DNA of 64,000 nt from DASZIT01 sp052143315. GTDB taxonomy: Bacteria > Actinomycetota > Acidimicrobiia > Acidimicrobiales > RAAP-2. A program made the position numbers and the translations under genes. Every line of letters begins with the position of its first letter. Within the stretch, counting starts at the first letter, position 1. Location of the stretch: positions 1 through 64,000 of the forward strand of contig JBKQTE010000055.1 of NCBI GenBank assembly GCA_052143315.1, given 5' to 3'. Positions 57,556 to 64,000 of the stretch are shown piece by piece. The notes beneath the pieces were generated by a model. It worked only from the letters and a program-made list of their open reading frames with translations, was not told the origin of the DNA and searched no databases.

Positions 57556-59025
57556 TCAGGCGGCCGGGGCCGGGGCCGGGGCCGGCTCGGGCCCGGCTCG
57601 GGCCTTCTCCCGCGGCACCCGCCGCACCATGGTGGCGGCCGCATCGGCGTCCTTGACGGTGAGGGCCACCACCGACCCGATCAGGGCGATGCCGGCCGCC
57701 GTCAGGAAGGCGGCGTGGTAGCCCGCCAGGTCGGGGGTGAGATGACCGGCCACCCCGTGCTCGGTGCCGACCAGGGTCAGCACGGTGGTGAGGATGGCCA
57801 CGCCCACCGCGCTGCCCAACTGGCGCTGGCTGTTGAACAGCGAGGACGCCTGGGCGGTCTCGGCGTGGGAGATGGTGGCGAAGGAGGCGGCCTGGCTGGA
57901 GATGAACACCTGGGACATCGACAGCCCCATGGCGAGCATCAGGAGCCGCATCCACCACAGATCGGTGCCGAAGCCGATCTGGGACATCAGCCCGATGGAG
58001 ACCGCCACGCCGACCAGCCCGATCGACATCAGGCGGCGCGGCCCGAAGCGGGGGTAGAAGAAGCGGCTGGCGAACTGCGCCCCGATCATGATGCCGATGG
58101 CCTCGGGGAAGGTGTTGAGCCCCGACTGCAGGGCCGAGAGCCCCAGCGCCAGCTGGAAGAAGAGCGGTACCACGAAGAGCACGCCCAGAAAGGCCGCCAC
58201 CGACAGCACCAGCACCAGACTGGTGGAGCGGAACAGCCGGTTGGTGAAGAGCCGGATGTGCAGCAGCGGGGCCGTGGTCCGCAGCTCGACGAAGATCATG
58301 GCGGCGATCATCACCGCCCCCAGGGCGATGGCGCCCAGGATCACCGGCGACCCCCACCCCTTGTCGGGGGCATCGCTGATCCCGTACATCAGGAGGGCGA
58401 ACCCGCCGCCCGACAGCACGAAGCCGGGGATGTCGAAGCGACCCTTGACCGGCTCGCGCTGCTCCTCCAGGCAGAGCAGGCCGAAGAGGACGGCCAGGAT
58501 GCCGAAGGGGAGGTTGACGAAGAAGACCCACCGCCACGACAGCTGGGTGACCAGCAGGCCGCCCAGCACCGGGCCGACCGCCGGGGCGACGGCGGTGGGG
58601 ACGGTGAGGATGCTGGACGCCCGGACCCGCTCGGCCGGTGGGAAGGTCCGGAAGAGCATGGCCATACCCACCGGCGTGAGCATCCCGCCGCCGACCCCCT
58701 GGATCACCCGGAACGTGACCAGCTGGGAGAGCGAGTCGGCCGTGCCGCACAGCACCGAGGCCCCGGTGAAGAGGAAGATGGCCAGCAGCAGGATCCGCTT
58801 CATCCCGAACCGGTCCCCCATCCAGCCGGCCGCCGGGATGAACACCGCCAGGCTCACCAGAAATCCGATGACGATCGAGTCGAGGGAAGCGGTGCCCTCG
58901 TGGAACTGCCTCCCGATGCTGGGCAGCGCCACGTTGACGATGGTGATGTCCATGATGGTCATGAACATGGCGGCCACGAAGACCACACTGACGGCGATCT
59001 TCTGACTCACGTGGATGCGGGGCAT
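57556..59025 (-). CDS. DHA2 (EmrB/QacA) family drug-proton antiporter
   Basis: The 489-residue protein starts at ATG 59025 behind GAAGGAACC. It has about 14 helices with the DHA2 motif MDITIVNVALPSIG, motif A GWMGDRFGMKRILLLA, and VIQGVGGGMLTPVGMAML. A low-complexity Pro/Ala tail ends the protein. It probably exports hydrophobic compounds. It differs in sequence from the DHA2 gene near 35 kb, so the two are not a recent duplication. No local regulator is seen. Confidence 0.92.
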   Translation of the reverse strand: MPRIHVSQKIAVSVVFVAAMFMTIMDITIVNVALPSIGRQFHEGTASLDSIVIGFLVSLAVFIPAAGWMGDRFGMKRILLLAIFLFTGASVLCGTADSLSQLVTFRVIQGVGGGMLTPVGMAMLFRTFPPAERVRASSILTVPTAVAPAVGPVLGGLLVTQLSWRWVFFVNLPFGILAVLFGLLCLEEQREPVKGRFDIPGFVLSGGGFALLMYGISDAPDKGWGSPVILGAIALGAVMIAAMIFVELRTTAPLLHIRLFTNRLFRSTSLVLVLSVAAFLGVLFVVPLFFQLALGLSALQSGLNTFPEAIGIMIGAQFASRFFYPRFGPRRLMSIGLVGVAVSIGLMSQIGFGTDLWWMRLLMLAMGLSMSQVFISSQAASFATISHAETAQASSLFNSQRQLGSAVGVAILTTVLTLVGTEHGVAGHLTPDLAGYHAAFLTAAGIALIGSVVALTVKDADAAATMVRRVPREKARAGPEPAPAPAPAA

Positions 59026-59139
59026 GACGGTTCCTTCGTGGCGATCGAGCATCGAGCGGCGTGGCCGGTCACCCGGCGGGGCACGACCCAAGGACACAAC
59101 CCCGGACCGGGCCGGGGCATTCCCGGCCAGCTCGGCCAG

Positions 59140-59541
59140 TCAGCCGGGCACGAAGCTCAGCCGGACGGTGCGCCGGGGGTTGTCCCTGTTGGTGTCCACC
59201 AGCACCACGCTCTGCCAGGTCCCCAACTGGACCTTCCCACCCAGCACCGCCAGCACCAGCGACGGGCTGACGAAGACCGGGAGCACGTGGTCGGCGCCGT
59301 GGCCCTCGGTGCCGTGCCGGTGCCGGTAGCGGTCGTCCCGGGGGAGGAGGCGGTCGACGGCCCCCAGCAGGTCGGTCTCCGAGCCGGCACCCAGCTCCAT
59401 CACCCCGACGCCGGCGGTGGCGTGGAGGGCGAAGACGTGGGCCAGGCCGTCGCCCAGATCCCGGCAGAAGGCCTCCACCTGCGGGGTGAGGTCCACCACC
59501 TGCCGGCGGGAGGTGTCCACCTCGATGAGCTGGGAGTTCAC
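59140..59541 (-). CDS. YjbQ family (UPF0047) protein
   Basis: The 133-residue protein matches YjbQ/UPF0047: an N-terminal beta sheet, then HATAGVGVMELGAGSETDLL, and DHVLPVFVSPSLVLAVLGGK with conserved His and near-terminal motif GTWQSVVLVDTNRDNPRR. Members show weak thiamine-phosphate synthase activity. The start is a GTG at 59541. It is divergent from the response regulator gene with a 253-base gap that holds only promoter-like sequence (59600-59660). Confidence 0.88.
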   Translation of the reverse strand: MNSQLIEVDTSRRQVVDLTPQVEAFCRDLGDGLAHVFALHATAGVGVMELGAGSETDLLGAVDRLLPRDDRYRHRHGTEGHGADHVLPVFVSPSLVLAVLGGKVQLGTWQSVVLVDTNRDNPRRTVRLSFVPG

Positions 59542-59794
59542 CTGCCCATGGTGTCACTGGGGGGCGGAACACGGCGAAATTACCCAGCATTCATCCCTCC
59601 GTCACACGGTGATTGCGTCTCGTTCACCTGGGGTCCGTACCGTCTGGGGTGATGGATCGCCCCTCTGCAGCCGACAGCACCCGGAACGCCGCTCCCCCGC
59701 GCCGCCGGGCGCGTGTCGTGCCGGAGGGGCGGGTCCGTCCGGAGGCCCGGCCTCCACTGCCTCTCACGGCAATCCGGAGGGCTGGGGCGACACC

Positions 59795-60535
59795 ATGACC
59801 CTGGCTCTCCGCGAAGTCGAAGGAAGGGCGCTCCCTCCCGGCGCCCACCCCGTCATCCTGGTGATCGACGGCGATACGTCGACGCGCGAGTCCCTGGCCG
59901 CCGGCCTGTGCATCGAGGGATTCGACGTGGTGACGGCGACCGACGGCGTCGAGGGGATCGCCCTGGTCACCTCGGTGGGGCCGTCGCTCATCCTGTTGGA
60001 CCTGAACCTGGCCGACCAGTCGGGGCTGTCGGTGTTCCACCAGATCGCCGACCTGTCGCCGGTTCCGGTGATCATGGTGACGGCCAAGGACGACGAGATC
60101 GACGCCGTCCTCTCCCTCGAGGCCGGCGCCGCCGACCATGTCACCAAGCCGTTCCGGCAACGGGAGCTCACCGCCCGCATCCGGGCGGTCCTCCGCCGGG
60201 TCGGGTCCGAGCCGGTGGCACCGCCCGCCCCGACCGGGGCCTACACGGCCGGACCGGTGCACCTCGATGTCCACCTCCGCGAAGCATCGGTCCGCCAGGA
60301 GCCGGTCGACCTGTCGCGCAAGGAGTTCGACCTCCTGGCCCTCCTCATCTCGGAGTCCGGGCACGTGGTCACCCGCACCCAGTGCATGGAACGGCTGTGG
60401 CACGACCGCCGTCAGGGCGACAGCCGGACCCTCGACACCCACATCAAGCGGCTCCGCAAGAAGATCGAGCTCGATCCCTCCAACCCCCTGCACATCATCA
60501 CCGTGCGCGGGATCGGCTACCGGTTCAAGTCCTAG
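59795..60535 (+). CDS. OmpR-type response regulator (orphan)
   Basis: The 246-residue protein has a receiver and a winged-helix output domain. The phospho-acceptor Asp is in LILLDLNLADQSG, the switch Thr in MVTAKD and the Lys in HVTKPF. The acidic pair reads DG instead of DD (VIDGDTST), which may weaken Mg2+ binding. The output domain is typical: LSRKEFDLLALLI, and DTHIKRLRKKIE with RGIGYRF at the end. No sensor kinase is adjacent. Confidence 0.93.
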   Translation: MTLALREVEGRALPPGAHPVILVIDGDTSTRESLAAGLCIEGFDVVTATDGVEGIALVTSVGPSLILLDLNLADQSGLSVFHQIADLSPVPVIMVTAKDDEIDAVLSLEAGAADHVTKPFRQRELTARIRAVLRRVGSEPVAPPAPTGAYTAGPVHLDVHLREASVRQEPVDLSRKEFDLLALLISESGHVVTRTQCMERLWHDRRQGDSRTLDTHIKRLRKKIELDPSNPLHIITVRGIGYRFKS

Positions 60536-60652
60536 GGGTCCGTCCGGCGCTGCCATCGTCCCCTCCCCTCACGGGCCGTCGTCCGGTTTCGGGCGGACCC
60601 CTAGGACTTGCAATCTCCCACACCCGGACCTGACACCGCTCTACACTGATCG

Positions 60653-60702
60653 TGGCGATGGGGCTCGCCGCAACCGCCGACGACGGCTGATGGCTCCTAC
60701 CG
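60653..60702 (+). ncRNA. Fluoride riboswitch (crcB motif)
   Basis: The aptamer core is recognisable: GGCGATGG at the 5' end, CGCC then AACCGCC in the middle, and GGCTGATGGCTCCTAC at the 3' end. A -10-like TACACT (60642-60647) puts the transcription start at the aptamer's first base. GGCTCCT (60692-60698) is exactly complementary to AGGAGCC (60731-60737), the ribosome binding site of the crcB gene that follows, suggesting translational control. Fluoride binding would hold the former in the aptamer and free the latter. Confidence 0.92.
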
Positions 60703-60737
60703 GAACAGCACGGAACGTGACACCGGAAGGAGGAGCC

Positions 60738-61274
60738 GTGCCCGTACTCACCGGGAGCGTCGCCCGGCGGCGCCCGGAGCCGGCCTTCCGCATCCTGGCC
60801 ATCGCCGCCGGCGGGGCGCTCGGTACCCTGGCCCGCTACGGGGTGGGGCGGGCGGTGGTGGTGTCGGACACCGCCTTCCCCTGGGCGACGTTCGCCGTCA
60901 ACGTGGCCGGTTCGCTCGCCCTGGGGGTGATCGTCACCCTGGCCACCGAGCGGTGGCCCCCCACCCGGTTCGTGCGCCCGTTCGCCGCCATCGGCTTCTG
61001 CGGGGGCTTCACCACGTTCTCCACCCTGATGGTGGAGTCGATGCGACGGGCGGAGCTCGGGAGCGTCGGCCTGGCCGCCCTCTACCTGGCTGTCTCCCTG
61101 GCGGCCGGCACAGCAGCGGCGGCGGCCGGGGTGCTGATGGCCCGGGGGAGGGGCGGCGGCCAGCGGGGCGGGGCCAGTCCCGATCCCGACTCGATGACCA
61201 CGCTCTCCGGCGATCCGGCCGGGGCGTCCACCCCCCATCCACCCTCCAGCGCCCCCGAAGGGAGCACACCATGA
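60738..61274 (+). CDS. crcB: CrcB/Fluc fluoride channel, first copy
   Basis: The 178-residue protein starts at a GTG directly after AGGAGCC. It has the four-helix CrcB/Fluc core: GGALGTLARYGVGR, then FPWATFAVNVAGSLALG with the Asn of the pore, and GFCGGFTTFSTLMVES with the Phe-rich fluoride track and central Na+ site. It has an extra tail of about 45 residues, rich in Gly/Ser/Pro, not found in typical Fluc channels (about 125 residues). It exports F-. Its stop overlaps the DUF190 start (ATGA). Controlled by the upstream fluoride riboswitch. Confidence 0.95.
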   Translation: MPVLTGSVARRRPEPAFRILAIAAGGALGTLARYGVGRAVVVSDTAFPWATFAVNVAGSLALGVIVTLATERWPPTRFVRPFAAIGFCGGFTTFSTLMVESMRRAELGSVGLAALYLAVSLAAGTAAAAAGVLMARGRGGGQRGGASPDPDSMTTLSGDPAGASTPHPPSSAPEGSTP

Positions 61275-61618
61275 CCACCCCCACCGGACCGGTCGAGCGA
61301 CTCACCATCTACGTGGGGGAGTCCGACCGCCACCACCACCAGGCGCTCTACGCCGAGATCGTCCACCGCGCCCACGCTGCCGGCATGGCCGGTGCCTCGG
61401 CATGGCGAGGGTTCGAGGGGTTCGGCGCCACCCACCATGTCCACACCACCCGGATCCTCAGCCTCAGCGAGGACCTCCCGGTGATGGTCCAGATCATCGA
61501 CTCGACCGAGCAGATCGACGCCTTCCTGCCGGTGCTGGTCGACCTGGGCGTGTCGGGGCTGGTCACCCGCGAGCCGGTGGCGACAGTGGAGTTGGGACCG
61601 AAGGGGGCGGCCTCGTGA
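61271..61618 (+). CDS. DUF190 protein
   Basis: The 115-residue protein begins in an ATGA overlap with crcB. It shows the DUF190 pattern: RLTIYVGESDRHHHQALYAE, then AGMAGASAWRGFEGFG, a ferredoxin-like fold related to PII-like proteins. DUF190 genes are regularly located beside crcB. It may regulate or assist the channel, but function is unknown. Its stop overlaps the second crcB start (GTGA). Confidence 0.93.
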   Translation: MTTPTGPVERLTIYVGESDRHHHQALYAEIVHRAHAAGMAGASAWRGFEGFGATHHVHTTRILSLSEDLPVMVQIIDSTEQIDAFLPVLVDLGVSGLVTREPVATVELGPKGAAS

Positions 61619-61983
61619 TCCTGGCCGCCCTGGCGGTGGCCGGGGCCGCCGGGGCCGTCCTCCGCTACCTGGTGGACCGGATGGTCCAGGGCCGGATGGC
61701 CTCCGACTTCCCCTACGGCACCCTGGTCATCAACGTCTCCGGCTCCCTGGGCCTGGGCCTCCTCACCGGCACAGCCCTCCACCACGGCCTGGCCGCCGGG
61801 TGGGTCACCGTGCTCGGGACCGGGCTGATCGGGGCCTACACCACCTTCTCCACCTTCACCTTCGACACCTTCCGGCTGCTGGGGAGCGACGCCCCGGTGA
61901 TGGCGGCGGCCAACGTGGCGCTCAGCGTGGTGGCCGGCCTGGGGGCGGCGGCGGCCGGGCTGGCCCTCGGCGGCCTCCTCTGA
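61615..61983 (+). CDS. crcB: CrcB/Fluc fluoride channel, second copy
   Basis: The 122-residue protein is the normal length. It carries GAVLRYLVDRMVQG, FPYGTLVINVSGSLGLG with the pore Asn, and GAYTTFSTFTFDTF with the Phe/Thr/Ser track. The GTG start overlaps the DUF190 stop. Tandem crcB genes may form heterodimeric Fluc channels, with the subunits arranged antiparallel in the membrane. The operon ends here; the next gene is 140 bases away. Confidence 0.95.
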   Translation: MILAALAVAGAAGAVLRYLVDRMVQGRMASDFPYGTLVINVSGSLGLGLLTGTALHHGLAAGWVTVLGTGLIGAYTTFSTFTFDTFRLLGSDAPVMAAANVALSVVAGLGAAAAGLALGGLL

Positions 61984-62123
61984 CCGACGGGCCCCTGCGC
62001 GCCCGTCGCGCAACGTTCACGGAACGATCACCGAGGGGATCCCGACCGGTCGACTGCCGTTCATCTCCCCTCCCTACGATCTCCGGGGGATCCCTGCGAT
62101 CTTCCGGGAGGTCGTACGGCACC

Positions 62124-62942
62124 ATGCCGACCACAGATGAAAAGGTCAGGGTCCTCGTCGTCGAGGACGAGGAGTCGTATCGCGAGGCGATGTCCTCGGG
62201 GCTCCGTCGCGAGGGCTACGAGGTCGATCTGGCCGCCGACGGCATCGACGGTCTCGCCCGCTTCGCCGAGCGCCCCCCCGACATCGTGCTGCTCGACGTG
62301 CTGCTCCCGGGCATGCACGGCAACGAGGTGTGCCGGCGGATGCGCCAGATCGCCCCGGTCCCCATCGTGATCGTCAGTGCCGTCGACACCGAGCTCGACG
62401 TGGTGCTCGGCCTGGAGCTGGGGGCCGCCGGCTACGTCACCAAGCCGTTCCACCTGCGCGAGCTGGTGGCCCGGATGCAGGCCATCCTTCGCCGCGTCAC
62501 CCCGCCGCTGGCCTTCGGAACCCCGGACCCGAGCGCCGATGGGACTCCGGGGCCGGCGGCGAACGGGGGGCCGACGGCGAGGAGCGGGTACACGGAGGAC
62601 GGTCGGCGCCAGGACGTCACCTTCGGCTCAGCCGCCGTGGACTTCGTCCGCCGAGAGGTGGCCGTCGACGGCGAGCCGGTCCACCTGTCGCGCCGGGAGT
62701 TCGACCTGCTGGCGGTGTTGCTGTCGCCGGCCCGGCAGGTGCGTACCCGTGACGAGCTGATCGACCTCCTGTGGCCCGACCGCTACCTGTCCGACAGCCG
62801 CACCCTCGACACTCACATCCACCGGCTGCGGACCAAGCTGGAGCCCGACCCGGCGTCGCCCACGTACATCGTCACGGTCCGGGGGGTCGGCTTCCGGATC
62901 GACCCCGACGGTACCCGCCCGCCGCCGCCGCCGAGGAGCTGA
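62124..62942 (+). CDS. OmpR-type response regulator near pst genes
   Basis: The 272-residue protein has a receiver (VVEDEESY, phospho-acceptor Asp in IVLLDVLLPGMHG, Lys in YVTKPF) and a winged-helix output domain (LSRREFDLLAVLLS, DTHIHRLRTKLE, RGVGFRI). An unusually long, Pro/Gly-rich linker of about 45 residues separates them. It is convergent with pstB, which is suggestive of a PhoP/RegX3-type phosphate regulator, but no sensor kinase is present. Confidence 0.92.
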   Translation: MPTTDEKVRVLVVEDEESYREAMSSGLRREGYEVDLAADGIDGLARFAERPPDIVLLDVLLPGMHGNEVCRRMRQIAPVPIVIVSAVDTELDVVLGLELGAAGYVTKPFHLRELVARMQAILRRVTPPLAFGTPDPSADGTPGPAANGGPTARSGYTEDGRRQDVTFGSAAVDFVRREVAVDGEPVHLSRREFDLLAVLLSPARQVRTRDELIDLLWPDRYLSDSRTLDTHIHRLRTKLEPDPASPTYIVTVRGVGFRIDPDGTRPPPPPRS

Positions 62943-62960
62943 GGACGGCTCGGCCCTCGG

Positions 62961-63821
62961 TCAGCCGAACCGGCCGTTCACGTAGTCGAGGGTGCGGGCG
63001 TCGTCCGGCTCGCTGAAGAGCTTGGCGGTGGTGTCGAACTCGATGAGCTCGCCGGCCTTGTCGTCGGCCATCAGCAGGAAGGCGCACTGGTCGGAGACCC
63101 GCAGGGCCTGCTGCATGTTGTGGGTCACGATGATGATGGTCACCCGGTTCTTCAGCTCGCCGATCAGCTCCTCGATCCGCTTGGTGGCGATGGGGTCCAA
63201 AGCGGAGGTGGGTTCGTCCATCAGCAGCACCTCGGGCTCCACGGCCAGGGCCCGGGCGATGCACAGGCGCTGCTGCTCCCCGCCGGACAGGGTGCTGGCG
63301 TGCGCCTTGAGCCGCTCCTTGACGCTGTCCCACAGGGCGGCGGCCACCAGGGAGGACTCGGCGGCCTCGTCGAGCAGCGACTTCTTCCGCACGCCGTTGA
63401 ACCGAAGCCCGGACACCGTGTTCTCGTAGATGCTCATGGTGGGGAACGGGTTGGGGCGCTGGAACACCATGCCCACCCTCGACCGGAGCAGCGTGGGATC
63501 GGTGGAGCTGGCGTAGACGTCGAGGTCGCCCAGCAGGATCTGGCCGGTGACCTTGGCCGAGCGGACGGTGTCGTGCATCCGGTTCAGCGCCCGCAGCAGC
63601 GTGGTCTTGCCCGATCCCGACGGGCCGATCAGGGCGGTGATCTCCCGCTCGAACACGTCGAAGCTGACCCCGCGCACGGCGGCACGCCCGCCGAACGCCA
63701 CGCTGACGTTCTTCAGCTGCATGACGGGGTGGCCGGTGGGACGGTCGGGGAAGACCTCGCCGGTTGTCAGGTTCGTGTCTTTGTCGGTGCCGGTCGTGAT
63801 GGAGGTCAGTGACTCGCTCAA
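62961..63821 (-). CDS. pstB: Phosphate ABC transporter ATP-binding protein
   Basis: The 286-residue protein has the PstB motifs: Walker A IGPSGSGKTTLLRALNRMHD, VFQRPNPFPTMSIYENT, signature LSGGEQQR and Walker B LLMDEPTSALDP, plus THNMQQALRVSD. The start is a TTG that overlaps the pstA stop (TTGA), behind GAGGGAGC; it adds about 30 residues before the core MQLKNVSVAF, where another ATG exists. It powers high-affinity phosphate uptake. It is the last gene of a leftward pst operon. Confidence 0.97.
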   Translation of the reverse strand: MSESLTSITTGTDKDTNLTTGEVFPDRPTGHPVMQLKNVSVAFGGRAAVRGVSFDVFEREITALIGPSGSGKTTLLRALNRMHDTVRSAKVTGQILLGDLDVYASSTDPTLLRSRVGMVFQRPNPFPTMSIYENTVSGLRFNGVRKKSLLDEAAESSLVAAALWDSVKERLKAHASTLSGGEQQRLCIARALAVEPEVLLMDEPTSALDPIATKRIEELIGELKNRVTIIIVTHNMQQALRVSDQCAFLLMADDKAGELIEFDTTAKLFSEPDDARTLDYVNGRFG

Positions 63822-64000
63822 CGTCGCTCCCTCTGCAGTATCGCCGCCAGCACCCGGCTGCCGATGCTGAGTACCAGGACCGCCGCCATCAGCAGGAGGG
63901 CTGCTCCCCAGGCGATCTGCACCAGGTCGGGGTACGGCTGGCTGCTGTTGTTGTAGATCAGGATCGGGAGCGCCTCCATCGCCTTGGTGGGGTTCCACTG
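63818..64000 (-). CDS. pstA: Phosphate ABC transporter permease, 3' end
   Basis: The last 60 residues of PstA are present, from QWNPTKAMEALPILIYNNSS to the terminal helix (AALLLMAAVLVLSIGSRVLA) and stop at 63818-63820. The motif IYNNSSQPYPDLVQIAWGAA is typical of the PstA C-terminus. Together with PstB it forms the phosphate importer's membrane part. The 5' part is outside the window. Confidence 0.93.
   Translation of the reverse strand, partial: QWNPTKAMEALPILIYNNSSQPYPDLVQIAWGAALLLMAAVLVLSIGSRVLAAILQRERR

Overview
The window is 64 kb of very GC-rich DNA (by eye around 70%, with G or C at most third codon positions). The gene families point to a free-living actinobacterium: paired HK/RR with PspC, DUF1707, DUF2510, DUF5522, MmpL, MptB-like and GT87 mannosyltransferases, a mycofactocin-type SDR and PaaX-like regulation. 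This mix would fit Acidimicrobiia or a relative, but the placement is inferred from gene families and not from a marker phylogeny. No rRNA, tRNA, CRISPR array, phage or transposase gene was recognised. About 60 protein-coding genes are described, including partial genes at both ends and one gene remnant.

Layout. 0-10 kb: end of a cold-shock gene with a terminator; a leftward LiaRS-like kinase/regulator pair plus a CysQ-type phosphatase, divergent from PspC, DUF1707, cNMP-binding and MmpL genes; an aldo/keto reductase; a DUF35/thiolase pair of the Ltp2/ChsH2 type. 10-20 kb: membrane-anchored HtrA protease, M20 peptidase, two NTF2-fold proteins, DUF2510 protein, SEC-C protein, and a PAS-GGDEF-EAL protein. 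20-27 kb: RHH-like regulator and a four-gene GT-C cluster probably serving mannan or lipoglycan synthesis. 27-38 kb: polar amino-acid ABC importer, lipoprotein, GT4 glycosyltransferase, HD protein, glycerate kinase, DHA2 exporter, orphan sugar-binding lipoprotein. 38-45 kb: PAP2-like protein, DUF5522, double-CDGSH protein, mycofactocin-type SDR, then the most notable locus, a Family 2A encapsulin followed by its cysteine desulfurase cargo, and a Tat-exported beta-carbonic anhydrase. 45-53 kb: a Rieske oxygenase remnant, a 1782-residue Ser/Thr kinase-ATPase-GAF-GGDEF signalling protein, and a secreted beta-helix protein. 53-60 kb: small zinc-ribbon proteins, a PaaX-like regulator divergent from a fatty acid desaturase, glucose-6-phosphate isomerase, DHA2 exporter, YjbQ. 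60-64 kb: an orphan OmpR regulator, a fluoride riboswitch controlling crcB-DUF190-crcB, a second OmpR regulator, and pstB/pstA.

How the parts work together. The encapsulin/desulfurase pair should form a protein shell that encloses a PLP enzyme releasing sulfane sulfur from cysteine. The desulfurase carries a proline-rich 170-residue N-terminal extension expected to load it into the shell. The fluoride operon appears to be controlled at translation: a 3' aptamer segment is exactly complementary to the ribosome binding site of the first crcB. Cyclic-di-GMP signalling is represented by two proteins with apparently intact active sites and intact inhibitory sites. The GT-C cluster and the GT4 enzyme suggest investment in surface glycans. 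Translational coupling by 4-base overlaps (ATGA, GTGA, TTGA) recurs through the window.
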